Source: JANNRR01 sp031401675 (GTDB taxonomy: Bacteria > Pseudomonadota > Alphaproteobacteria > Rhodobacterales > Rhodobacteraceae). From it: 51,137 nucleotides of DNA. How positions within the stretch are numbered: position 1 is the first letter of the stretch; each line of letters starts with the position of its first letter. The stretch is from assembly GCA_031401675.1 (NCBI GenBank), contig JANNRR010000008.1, positions 1 through 51,137 on the forward strand. Reading direction: 5' to 3'. The translations under genes and the position numbers were made by a program. The notes beneath the pieces are model-generated. The model made no database searches. It was not told the origin of the DNA and saw only the letters and a list, made by a program, of their open reading frames with translations. This document shows positions 42,568 to 50,713 of this stretch, piece by piece.

Positions 42568-43263
42568 TTACGTCGAGCGCCCGCGCCTCGCCAGCAGCAC
42601 CAGCCCGGCCAGCCCCAGCAGAGTCAGCGGCAGCGTTGCCGGCAGCGGCACGGCGGCGACCAGGCTCCACTCGCCCGGCGGGGCCGAATAGTTCAGCGCT
42701 GTGTAGACAATGTCATAGTCCTGCGGGCGCGGCCCGGTCCGGATGATCTCGCTGGCGGTCTGGCCCGAGTTGTAGACGTCGCCGCCCATCCCGGAGAACA
42801 GCGACGCATAGTCGAAATACAGCCCGAAGAAGTCCCAGCTGATCGTGCCATCGGCGGCCACGGCGAACCGCAGCCCGCCGAAGTGTGCACCGGTAAACAC
42901 ATCCATCCCCGAAATCGTAATGCCGCCATTCGGGTCAATCATGGTGCCGGCGCGATAGCGGACCAGCGACCCGGTCCGGGTGTCGGAATACCAGCTGAAT
43001 GTCGATTGATCGTAGGGGTAGTTGTAAGTGTCTACGGTAATGCCGAAGCCGAAACCGTTGCTGACCGTGTCGCCCAGCAATGCCTCATCCACCATGACCG
43101 AAAACCGGAAGCCTGCGGTGGTGAATACCTTGCCGGTATAGGTGCTGACCACTGTCAGCGGATTGCCGCGATAGTCATAGCGATAGGTCGATGCTGCCGT
43201 CACGTCCGGCAGCAACAGACCCAACACAGCGGCGACAATCAGTCCAATTCCCCTCACACACAT
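42568..43263 (-). CDS. VPLPA-CTERM sorting domain protein
   Basis: 231 residues. Signal peptide GIGLIVAAVLGLLLPDVTAA, then an aromatic- and Gly-rich exported domain (RYDYRGNPLTVVSTYTGKVF, GFGFGITVDTYNYPYDQSTF, ISWDFFGLYFDYASLFSGMG) with no family recognised, and a C-terminal sorting tail VPLPATLPLTLLGLAGLVLL followed by ARRGRS. That tripartite tail marks substrates of an exosortase/rhombosortase-type system. ATG 43263 was chosen because the signal peptide follows at once. An FNR-type box lies 74 bp upstream. No sorting enzyme is in this window. Confidence 0.85.
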   Translation of the reverse strand: MCVRGIGLIVAAVLGLLLPDVTAASTYRYDYRGNPLTVVSTYTGKVFTTAGFRFSVMVDEALLGDTVSNGFGFGITVDTYNYPYDQSTFSWYSDTRTGSLVRYRAGTMIDPNGGITISGMDVFTGAHFGGLRFAVAADGTISWDFFGLYFDYASLFSGMGGDVYNSGQTASEIIRTGPRPQDYDIVYTALNYSAPPGEWSLVAAVPLPATLPLTLLGLAGLVLLARRGRST

Positions 43264-43336
43264 GGTGCGTCCTTCCTTGCGCCCGGTGCAGCGACCCTGC
43301 GTCACCGACAGCTACCATCTCGCCGGCCACCCGGCA

Positions 43337-43350
43337 TTGACCTGAGTCAA
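43337..43350. promoter_or_regulatory. FNR-type box (TTGACCTGAGTCAA)
   Basis: A perfect dyad TTGAC-N4-GTCAA matching the Crp/FNR family half-site TTGA. It lies 74 bp upstream of the VPLPA-CTERM gene start, which would fit a class II position if transcription begins near 43302. Rhodobacteraceae FnrL or a Dnr/Nnr regulator is the likely binder. Confidence 0.6.
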
Positions 43351-43597
43351 GGCCCGGGGTGCCGGTGGCGTCCTCGTTCTGGCCGCGCCGTGGCTGGCAG
43401 TGCTGGGCGTGATCGCCGCAAAGGCCTCCCATGTCAGGATCGGGATGGAACGCAAGACCGCCGCCCAAAGGCCCGCAAACCCGGCAGAGCCGCAGAAATA
43501 GGATGTAGCCTGGCGCGGCCAGCATCAAGGGCAGCCTGAAACCACGCTTGGCAGGCGGCCACGGTAGTCCATGGCCGCCGCTATCCCTGTCGGCCGG
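43351..43597. other. Intergenic stretch with a short possible membrane-peptide frame
   Basis: Together with the upstream leader this makes a 334-bp gap between the VPLPA-CTERM and DUF1269 genes. One plus-strand frame stays open for 51 codons between TGA 43343 and TAG 43499-43501 and reads VLVLAAPWLAVLGVIAAKA then a basic tail (RIGMERKTAAQRPANPAEPQ), like a single-helix membrane peptide. It lacks a convincing start codon ahead of the helix, so it may be a gene remnant or chance. Confidence 0.3.
43554..43579 (-). terminator. Hairpin after the DUF1269 gene
   Basis: GGCGGCCA and TGGCCGCC arms (8 bp, exact) with a ten-base loop, 19 bp beyond the DUF1269 stop on the minus strand. No T-run follows, so it is a weak terminator candidate. 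Confidence 0.4.
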
Positions 43598-44101
43598 TCA
43601 CGCCACGGGCACGGCCCGGTCCAGGAGCGCCCGCAGGCTCGCCTCGTCGTCCTTGGCCAGCGAGGTCTGCAGCACTAGCCCCTTCGCCCGGAATGCCCCC
43701 AGACGCGCCACCACCTTTTCAGCCGTGATCTTGCGCACCAGAATGAATACCGCCGCCGACCCCGGTTTCAGCGTCTGCCCCAGTTCCTTCATGAAATCAT
43801 CGTTGATGCCCACGTCGGAATAGGCACCCGACAGCGCCCCCGCCCCGGCCCCCACTGCCGCGCCCAATAGCGGATTCAGGAACAACAGCCCGATCAGCGC
43901 GCCCCAGAACCCGCCACCTACCGCGCCGATGGCGGTCAGGTTCGCCACCTGGTGCAGCTGCACCTTGTCCTCGGCAGAACGGGTTACGACGACAACATCC
44001 TCCATTTCCAGCAGATATTCCTTCTGCAGATTCACCAGTTCGGCCCGCATCTCGAACGCGGTCCCTTCATCATCAAACGCCACAACGATCAGATCGGACA
44101 T
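43598..44101 (-). CDS. DUF1269 family membrane protein
   Basis: 167 residues. The N-terminal part is ferredoxin-like (DLIVVAFDDEGTAFEMRAEL, EYLLEMEDVVVVTRSAEDKV), the middle a Gly-rich hydrophobic stretch (AIGAVGGGFWGALIGLLFLN, PLLGAAVGAGAGALSGAYSD), and the C-terminal KPGSAAVFILVRKITAEKVV. This is the DUF1269 pattern; function is unknown, and members are often stress- or oxygen-responsive. GGAGGAAACGAA precedes the ATG. A near-consensus FNR-type site lies 60 bp upstream. Confidence 0.85.
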   Translation of the reverse strand: MSDLIVVAFDDEGTAFEMRAELVNLQKEYLLEMEDVVVVTRSAEDKVQLHQVANLTAIGAVGGGFWGALIGLLFLNPLLGAAVGAGAGALSGAYSDVGINDDFMKELGQTLKPGSAAVFILVRKITAEKVVARLGAFRAKGLVLQTSLAKDDEASLRALLDRAVPVA

Positions 44102-44160
44102 TTCGTTTCCTCCAAATGGACAAACCGCGCCGATCATCGCATGGGTTGTCCGAAGCGATC

Positions 44161-44174
44161 ATGACAAGGATCAA
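44161..44174. promoter_or_regulatory. Near-consensus FNR-type site (ATGACAAGGATCAA)
   Basis: Matches TTGAC-N4-ATCAA except for the first base. It lies about 60 bp upstream of the DUF1269 ATG, in the divergent 184-bp gap. Weaker than the other two boxes. Confidence 0.4.
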
Positions 44175-44220
44175 TTCGGTAACCGGGAATCGAATGGCCC
44201 GACTGAAGTTGAAGCTGCGT

Positions 44221-44234
44221 TTGACGCGGATCAA
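44221..44234. promoter_or_regulatory. FNR-type box (TTGACGCGGATCAA)
   Basis: TTGAC-N4-ATCAA, a full match to the usual FNR/FnrL pattern apart from one symmetric base. It is centred about 58 bp before the ATG of the conserved protein at 44286, a spacing compatible with activation if the leader is very short. Confidence 0.6.
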
Positions 44235-44285
44235 CGACCAGCCTGCGTTTCTGTGAGATGGTTGATCTGGCAAAGGAGGATCGCC

Positions 44286-44792
44286 ATGCAAACCAACACC
44301 CTTCCAATCTATGATGACAGCGTCAACACGACCGGCTGCTGCCCGAGGTTCAATCCCGAGGGCTGGGACGGTGCAGAACTGCACTTTGAAAACAAGCCCT
44401 TCGTCAAGGCCAGCACCCGCAGCCTTGCGCATGTTCCGCTGAACATGGGGCGCGTCTTTTCGCGTGTCCTTGGCCACATCGAAGATCAGGGTGCCTCAGA
44501 TCCGCATCAGACCATCGTGCTCAGCCGCGATCTGTCCCCATGGGAATCCGAGCATCTGTTTGCCGTTACGAAGCCCGTTGCCGACGAAGAAATGACGTCG
44601 CTGTCCGGTGACTTCGTGACAAAGGTGTTCGAGGGGTCCTATCAACACGCCAGGGACTGGTATTCCGAAATGCAGGCATTGGCCGACAAGCGCGGCACGC
44701 CCGCCAAGGCTGTCCATTTCTTCTACACCACCTGCCCGAAGTGCGCCAAGACCTACGGCAAGAACCATGTGATCGGCGTGGTGCAGGTCTGA
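44286..44792 (+). CDS. Conserved uncharacterised protein (often labelled hydrolase)
   Basis: 168 residues in a widespread bacterial family without a proven role. Characteristic segments are NTLPIYDDSVNTTGCCPRFN, HVPLNMGRVFSRVLGHI, IVLSRDLSPWESEHLFAVTK, LSGDFVTKVFEGSYQHA and the C-terminal FFYTTCPKCAKTYGKNHVI, where C-P-K-C suggests metal or redox chemistry together with the N-terminal Cys-Cys. A strong AAAGGAGG site precedes the ATG. An FNR-type box upstream suggests low-oxygen expression. Confidence 0.75.
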   Translation: MQTNTLPIYDDSVNTTGCCPRFNPEGWDGAELHFENKPFVKASTRSLAHVPLNMGRVFSRVLGHIEDQGASDPHQTIVLSRDLSPWESEHLFAVTKPVADEEMTSLSGDFVTKVFEGSYQHARDWYSEMQALADKRGTPAKAVHFFYTTCPKCAKTYGKNHVIGVVQV

Positions 44793-44827
44793 CCTCCCCG
44801 CTGGCTTCACCGGCGGACCCTGCCCAC

Positions 44828-47800
44828 CTATTCCGCCGGCATCGCCCTGGCATCCAGACTGATCGGATGGGCCAGGTGCTTCAGCATCTCCTTCGGACAG
44901 ACCTGCAGGAAGTTCGCCCGCTCGGCGTGCCAGTCCGCCAGTATGGCCGCTGCCTTCTGGCTGCCGGTCTCGGCGTGGTGGCATTCGATCAGCCCGCGCA
45001 ACTCTGCCTCCCAATGCGGCACCGACACGGCGCAGGTGACCAGCGATTCCAGGTTCATCAGGTCCTCGGCCCGGCCGTCGGGGTCATGCACATAGGCCAT
45101 GCCTCCGGTCATGCCCGCGCCGAAGTTGGCACCGATGCTGCCCAGGATCACCGCCACCCCGCCGGTCATGTATTCGCAGCCGTTCGAGCCGCAGCCTTCG
45201 ATCACCACCGACGCGCCGGAATTGCGGACCGCAAAGCGCTCGCCCGCGCGGCCGGCGGCGAACAGATGCCCCGCGGTCGCGCCATAGAGCACGGTGTTGC
45301 CGATGATGGTGTTTTCCGATGCTACCAGCGGCGACGACATGTGCGGCCGTACCACGATCAGCCCGCCCGACAGACCCTTGCCGACATAGTCGTTGGCATC
45401 GCCCATCACCTCGATCTTCAATCCCCTTGTGGCAAAAGCCCCCAGGGACTGGCCGCAGGAACCGGTCAGCTTGATGGTCAGATGGTCGGCTTGCAGGCTG
45501 TTGCGCATCCCGAATTTCCGCACGATATGGCTGGACGCGCGGGTGCCGATGGTGCGGTGCGTGTTGCGCACTGCATAGGACAGCTGCATCTTCTCGCCAT
45601 CCTCGAAGAACCGCGCCGCGTCCATGACGATCTCGGCATCCAGGGTGTCGGGTACCGCATTGCGCGGCTTGGTCCGGTCATATTTGATCTTCGACGCGCC
45701 ATCGACGGTGATCAGCAGCGGGTTCAGGTCAAGGTCGTCCAGATGCGCCGCCCCTCTACTAACCTGAGTTAGTAAATCGGCCCGTCCGATGATCTCGTCG
45801 ATCGAGCGCGCGCCGATCCCGGCCAGAATCTCGCGCACTTCCTGGGCATAGAAGGTGATCAGGTTCACCACCTTGTCGGCAGTGCCGGTAAATTTCTGCC
45901 GCAACGCCTCGTTCTGGGTGCAGACCCCGACCGGGCAGGTGTTCGACTGGCACTGCCGCACCATGATGCAGCCCATGGCGATCAGGGCGGCGGTGCCGAT
46001 CCCGTACTCCTCCGCCCCCATCATCGCCGCAATGATGATGTCGCGCCCGGTGCGCAGGCCGCCATCGGTGCGCAGCGTGATCCGTTCGCGCAGGTTGTTC
46101 ATCGCCAGCACCTGATGCGCCTCGGTCAGACCCATTTCCCAAGGCAGGCCGGCGTATTTGATGCTGGTGGCCGGACTGGCCCCGGTGCCACCATTGTGCC
46201 CCGAAATCAGGATGATATCGGCCTTGGCCTTGGCCACCCCGGCAGCGATGGTGCCGACGCCGGACTGGCTGACCAGCTTTACCGTCACCTTGGCGCGCGG
46301 GTTGATCTGCTTCAGGTCATAGATCAGCTGCGCCAGGTCCTCGATGGAATAGATGTCGTGGTGCGGCGGCGGGCTGATCAGCGTCACCCCCGGTGTGGAA
46401 TGCCGCAAGCGTGCGATCAGCGCTGTCACCTTGATGCCCGGCAACTGCCCGCCCTCGCCGGGCTTGGCGCCCTGGGCCACCTTGATTTCCAATTCCTCAC
46501 AAGCGTTCAGGTATTCAGCCGTCACCCCGAACCGGCCTGAAGCCACCTGCTTGATCTTGGCCGACGGGTTGTCGCCATTGGCATCCGGCAGGAAATGCGC
46601 CGGATCCTCGCCACCCTCGCCACTGTCGGATTTCGCCCCGATCCGGTTCATCGCCACGTTCAGCGTCTTGTGCGCCTCGGGCGACAGCGCGCCCAGCGAC
46701 ATCCCCGGCGTGACGAAACGTTTCCGAATCGACGTTATGGATTCAACCTCGTCGATCGGCACCGCCTTGCCCAGCACCTTGACATCCAGCAGGTCGCGCA
46801 GGTGGATCGGCGGATTGGCCCGCATCGCGGCGGAATACTGCTTCCACAGGTCATAGTTCGCCGAAGCGCAGGCCGCCTGCAGCATGTGCATGGTCTGCGC
46901 TTCCCAGGCGTGCTTTTCACCGGTCCGCCGCGCCTTGTAGAAACCGCCGATCGGCAGCACCGACGGGCCGCCCTTCCAGCCGCGGCCATGCACCTCTTCG
47001 GCCTCCTGCTGGATACCAGCGACGCCGATGCCGGAAATCCGCGAATGCATGCCCGGGAAATACTCCGCCACCATTGCCCGGCTGAGACCCACCGCCTCGA
47101 AGTTCAACCCGCCGCGATAGGACGAAATCACCGATATCCCCATCTTGGACATGATCTTCAGCAATCCGGCATTGATCGCATCGCGGTACCGGCGCATCGC
47201 GTCGGTCAGCGAGCCTTCGACCAGCCCTCGCGTCACCCGGTCGGCAATCGAATCCTGCGCCAGATAGGCGTTGACCGTGGTCGCGCCGCAACCGATCAGC
47301 ACCGCGAAATAATGCGGATCGATACATTCCGCCGACCGCACGTTGACCGAGCAAAAGGTCCGCAGCCCCTTGCGCGTCAGCCCGGAATGCACCGCCGATG
47401 TGCACAGGATCATCGGCATCGCCACCCGCGCCGCGCCCTGATGTTGGTCGGTCAGCACCAGATGGTTGGCCCCAGACCGCACCGCATCCTCGGCCTCGGC
47501 CCGGATCCGCTCCAGCCCCTGGCGCAACTCGTCCGGGGTGCCGCCGGCAAAGGAACAGTCGATATGCGCCACGTTCGCCCCGAATTGCCGCACCATCTCG
47601 TCAAACTCGGCATTTGCGATGAACGGGCTTTCCAGCACCAGGATCTCGGTCTGGTTTTCGTTCTCGTCCAGCACGTTCTTCAGGTTGCCGAACCGGGTTT
47701 TCAGGCTCATCACCCGGCTTTCGCGCAAGGAGTCGATTGGCGGGTTGGTGACCTGGCTGAAGCTTTGCCGGAAATAGTGGCTGAGCGGCCGGTACTGGCT

Positions 47801-49360
47801 CGACAGCACCGCCGCCGGGGTATCATCGCCCATCGAGGCGATCATTTCCTTGCCGTCCTCGGCCATCGGCGCCAGCACCTGCTCCAGTTCCTCCAGCGTG
47901 TAGCCGGCGGCAATCTGGCGCTTGCGCAGGTCTGCGCCGGAAAACAGCGCTGCCTCGGGCACATCTCGCATCAGGGCGTTCAGGTCGATCACCTTGGCGA
48001 TCCACTGGCCGAACGGTTGCGCCGCCGCCAGCCGGTCCTTCAGCGCGGTGTCGTGGTACAGCTTGCCCTCGGCCATATCGACCGCGATCATCTGCCCCGG
48101 CCCCAGCGCACCTTTCTGCCGGATGGTGGTTTCATCCACCGGCACCATGCCCGCCTCGGACCCGGCTATCAGCAGCCCGTCGCCGGTCACCACAAAGCGC
48201 ATCGGCCGCAGGCCGTTGCGGTCCAGCCCGCCGCAGACCCAGCGGCCATCGGTCATCGCCAGCGCCGCCGGCCCGTCCCAGGGTTCCATGACCGCGTTGC
48301 AATAGGAATACATGTCCTGCCAGGCCTGCGGCATTTCCACCGCCTGCTTGCTCCAAGCCTCGGGCACCATCATGGTCTTGGCCATCGGGGCCGTCCGCCC
48401 GGCCCGCACCAGCGCCTCGAACACCGCATCCAGAGCGCCGCTGTCCGACGTGCCCGACGGCACGATCGGCTTGATATCCTCGGCCATGTCGCCGAATGCG
48501 CCCGATGCCATCCGGATCTCGTGGCTGCGCATCCAGTTGACGTTGCCCTTCAGCGTGTTGATCTCGCCATTGTGGGCCAGCATGCGGAATGGCTGCGCCA
48601 GCGACCATTGCGGAAAGGTGTTGGTCGAATAGCGCTGATGATAGATCACGAAGGCGGACTCGAACCGTTCATCCATCAGGTCGGGATAAAAGGTCGCCAC
48701 CTGTTCGGCCAGCATCATGCCCTTGTAGATGATCGACCGGCAGCTGAGCGAACACAGGTACAGCCCGGAAATCTGTGCTGCAATAGCCGCTTTTTCGATG
48801 CGGCGGCGGATCACATACAGTTCCCGTTCGAACGCCTCCTCGTCCAGTCCCTTTTCGTTGCGAATCAGAATCTGCTCGATCTCGGGCCGGGTGGCGTTGG
48901 CCTTGTCGCCCAGCACTTCGGTGTTCACCGGCACATGCCGCCAGCCATAGATATAGTAGCCCATCCGCAGCACTTCGGATTCGACGATGGTCCGGCAGCG
49001 TTCCTGCGCGCCGAAATCGGTACGCGGCAGGAACACCTGCCCGACCGCGATGCGCTTGGCCATGTCGGGCTCGTGCCCGGTGCGCCGGATCTGGTCATAG
49101 AAGAACGGCACCGGAATCTGCACGTGGATGCCCGCGCCGTCACCGGTCTTGCCATCGGCATCGACCGCGCCGCGATGCCAGACCGCCTTCAGCGCGTTGA
49201 TGCCGTTTTCCACCACCTTGCGGCTGGGCTTGCCATTGATCGCCACCACCAGCCCGACACCGCAGGAGGCGTGCTCGTCATCCACCCGATAAAGCGAATG
49301 ATCGTTCATGTATGCCCGCTTGGCTTCTTCCGCGCGAACCCAGTCGTGGTCATAGGTCAT
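44828..49360 (-). CDS. gltB: Glutamate synthase (NADPH) large subunit
   Basis: Alpha subunit of GOGAT, making glutamate from glutamine and 2-oxoglutarate. 1510 residues. A 32-residue propeptide is expected before the N-terminal nucleophile Cys33 (DDEHASCGVGLVVAING). Further landmarks: amidotransferase domain (AHNGEINTLKGNVNWMRSHE), central domain, FMN domain with STPGVTLISPPPHHDIYSIE, the 3Fe-4S cysteines in GCIMVRQCQSNTCPVGVC, and the C-terminal beta-helix (GLSGGLIVVRPH, GNTVLYGATAGHLFAAGRAG). gltD is not adjacent on either side. A rare-codon palindrome sits at 45757-45774. Overlaps the GFA-family gene by 4 bp. Confidence 0.96.
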   Translation of the reverse strand: MTYDHDWVRAEEAKRAYMNDHSLYRVDDEHASCGVGLVVAINGKPSRKVVENGINALKAVWHRGAVDADGKTGDGAGIHVQIPVPFFYDQIRRTGHEPDMAKRIAVGQVFLPRTDFGAQERCRTIVESEVLRMGYYIYGWRHVPVNTEVLGDKANATRPEIEQILIRNEKGLDEEAFERELYVIRRRIEKAAIAAQISGLYLCSLSCRSIIYKGMMLAEQVATFYPDLMDERFESAFVIYHQRYSTNTFPQWSLAQPFRMLAHNGEINTLKGNVNWMRSHEIRMASGAFGDMAEDIKPIVPSGTSDSGALDAVFEALVRAGRTAPMAKTMMVPEAWSKQAVEMPQAWQDMYSYCNAVMEPWDGPAALAMTDGRWVCGGLDRNGLRPMRFVVTGDGLLIAGSEAGMVPVDETTIRQKGALGPGQMIAVDMAEGKLYHDTALKDRLAAAQPFGQWIAKVIDLNALMRDVPEAALFSGADLRKRQIAAGYTLEELEQVLAPMAEDGKEMIASMGDDTPAAVLSSQYRPLSHYFRQSFSQVTNPPIDSLRESRVMSLKTRFGNLKNVLDENENQTEILVLESPFIANAEFDEMVRQFGANVAHIDCSFAGGTPDELRQGLERIRAEAEDAVRSGANHLVLTDQHQGAARVAMPMILCTSAVHSGLTRKGLRTFCSVNVRSAECIDPHYFAVLIGCGATTVNAYLAQDSIADRVTRGLVEGSLTDAMRRYRDAINAGLLKIMSKMGISVISSYRGGLNFEAVGLSRAMVAEYFPGMHSRISGIGVAGIQQEAEEVHGRGWKGGPSVLPIGGFYKARRTGEKHAWEAQTMHMLQAACASANYDLWKQYSAAMRANPPIHLRDLLDVKVLGKAVPIDEVESITSIRKRFVTPGMSLGALSPEAHKTLNVAMNRIGAKSDSGEGGEDPAHFLPDANGDNPSAKIKQVASGRFGVTAEYLNACEELEIKVAQGAKPGEGGQLPGIKVTALIARLRHSTPGVTLISPPPHHDIYSIEDLAQLIYDLKQINPRAKVTVKLVSQSGVGTIAAGVAKAKADIILISGHNGGTGASPATSIKYAGLPWEMGLTEAHQVLAMNNLRERITLRTDGGLRTGRDIIIAAMMGAEEYGIGTAALIAMGCIMVRQCQSNTCPVGVCTQNEALRQKFTGTADKVVNLITFYAQEVREILAGIGARSIDEIIGRADLLTQVSRGAAHLDDLDLNPLLITVDGASKIKYDRTKPRNAVPDTLDAEIVMDAARFFEDGEKMQLSYAVRNTHRTIGTRASSHIVRKFGMRNSLQADHLTIKLTGSCGQSLGAFATRGLKIEVMGDANDYVGKGLSGGLIVVRPHMSSPLVASENTIIGNTVLYGATAGHLFAAGRAGERFAVRNSGASVVIEGCGSNGCEYMTGGVAVILGSIGANFGAGMTGGMAYVHDPDGRAEDLMNLESLVTCAVSVPHWEAELRGLIECHHAETGSQKAAAILADWHAERANFLQVCPKEMLKHLAHPISLDARAMPAE
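45757..45774. other. Rare-codon palindrome inside gltB
   Basis: TACTAAC-CTGA-GTTAGTA, an exact 7-bp inverted repeat, encoded within D-L-L-T-Q-V-S-R-G of gltB. The codons used (TTA, CTA, ACT, GTT, AGT, AGA) are unusual in this GC-rich gene, and the flanks return at once to GC-ending codons. The patch and its edges also place stop codons in the other five reading frames. Confidence 0.7.
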
Positions 49361-49803
49361 GGCGTGTCATCCTCGACGAATTGGTTTTTCCGCTCGTATT
49401 CGGCGCGCGTCGCCCGCCGGTGATCGCCGCCAAGCTGCACCGACGCCAGCGCACGGTCGGAATAGACCTCTGACCGCAAAGGCCAGTCCTGCGCCGCATC
49501 GAACAGCCCGGGCATCAATTCATAGGCCGTGTCATCCGGCCCGGTGTTGCGCATCCACAGGTGGCTGCCGCAGACCGCACAAAACGCCCGTTCGGCAAAA
49601 TCCGACGAGGCAAAGCGCGTCACCGGTCCTTCGACCGTCACCCCCACCGCGTCGGCGTTGAAGCACAGGAACAGCCCGCCCGACCAGCGCTGACACATCC
49701 GGCAATGGCAGGCGCCGGGGCGTGCATCATGCGGACCCGCCACCCGGATGGTCACCGCGCCGCACAGGCAGTGCCCCTCGATCGGTGCCGCGATGTGCGT
49801 CAT
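49357..49803 (-). CDS. GFA-family (glutathione-dependent formaldehyde-activating-like) protein
   Basis: 148 residues. Zinc-site cysteines appear as GHCLCGAVTIRV (C-x-C), GACHCRMCQRWSGG (C-x-C-x2-C) and FCAVCGSHLWMRN (C-x2-C), the CENP-V/GFA pattern. Most family members have no demonstrated formaldehyde activity, so the specific reaction is unknown. ATG 49803 was chosen; GTG 49812 is an alternative. Overlaps gltB by 4 bp. Confidence 0.88.
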   Translation of the reverse strand: MTHIAAPIEGHCLCGAVTIRVAGPHDARPGACHCRMCQRWSGGLFLCFNADAVGVTVEGPVTRFASSDFAERAFCAVCGSHLWMRNTGPDDTAYELMPGLFDAAQDWPLRSEVYSDRALASVQLGGDHRRATRAEYERKNQFVEDDTP

Positions 49804-49855
49804 GGCCGCCACCCGGGCGGCGTCGCGGATCGGTTGCAGGTCGCTGGTTGACCGG

Positions 49856-50713
49856 TCATCGCACTTCCTCCGTGCTGGGGAGAGGGTCGCCCGCCGCTGC
49901 CGCGACCAACCGGTACAGCCGGTTCAGTTCGGTTGCATCGCCGGAAAGCTTGGCCCGGACAATCGGGCGGATCAGGCCACGGTCTTTCAGCCAGCGCGGC
50001 AGGTCATGGCCCAGACCGGCGATCATATGGGTGCGGATGTGACCGGCCTGCGGCACTGCCGCGCATTGGCTGCGGTCATCGGCGCGTCTGCCGCCAAAGG
50101 TCAGCCAGAACCTGGCCGACGCAGACTGCATCAAAGCACCAAGGTCCGGGATCAGATCGGGGCCCAGCCGTTCGCGGAACCCGTCCCAGAACGGGTCAGC
50201 CAGCAGATCGGCGGTGAATCGGATCGCCGGGTTGAAGGCCGCGACATGCCGGATCGGCAACTGCGCCGCCGCCAGAATCGCCCCGGTTCCCCCCATCGAA
50301 TTGCCGACAGCCGACAGGTCGGCAATCGCCTCGGCACCGGCAAAGCCCCGCACCACCTCGGCTATTCGCTGCATTTGACCGGCCGAGGTGAAATAGCTGC
50401 TGACCAGATCGCTGATGAACAGCACATGGTTCGTCAACCCGCCACTCTCCGGCCCGTCTTTCACCAACCCGTCCGCCGCGGAGCCGGCAAATTCGTCGGG
50501 TGTCATGCCACCCAATGCCTGCTGTCGCCCGGTAAAGGCCAGAACCGCCCGGGCACCCTGCCCCGGCAATAGCCTGATCCGCAACGTGTCGTCCTCGTAC
50601 AGCAGCCGCACCGCCGGCCGGTCCAGCGCATCGGCAAACTCTGCCTGCCGCCGGGCCGATGCGGCGGGGTTGCGCGGTGACGGATTGCGGGCTGTCGGTT
50701 CAGTCGCGGACAC
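49856..50713 (-). CDS. Alpha/beta-hydrolase-like protein
   Basis: 285 residues. The region LSAVGNSMGGTGAILAAAQL is a nucleophile elbow (G-N-S-M-G-G, serine near residue 140), preceded by VLFISDLVSSYFTSAGQMQR and followed by HVAAFNPAIRFTADLLADPF. A late histidine in MIAGLGHDLPRWL (about residue 240) could be catalytic. No signal peptide. It overlaps the unknown gene upstream by 14 bp. Substrate cannot be assigned; the order of elements is the main evidence for the fold. Confidence 0.65.
   Translation of the reverse strand: MSATEPTARNPSPRNPAASARRQAEFADALDRPAVRLLYEDDTLRIRLLPGQGARAVLAFTGRQQALGGMTPDEFAGSAADGLVKDGPESGGLTNHVLFISDLVSSYFTSAGQMQRIAEVVRGFAGAEAIADLSAVGNSMGGTGAILAAAQLPIRHVAAFNPAIRFTADLLADPFWDGFRERLGPDLIPDLGALMQSASARFWLTFGGRRADDRSQCAAVPQAGHIRTHMIAGLGHDLPRWLKDRGLIRPIVRAKLSGDATELNRLYRLVAAAAGDPLPSTEEVR

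Noticed and set aside
46595..49423. Very long open frame (942 codons) on the plus strand opposite gltB
   Set aside because: Arg-, His- and Pro-rich translation without domains, as expected for the antisense frame of a GC-rich gene; gltB itself has full family signatures on the other strand.
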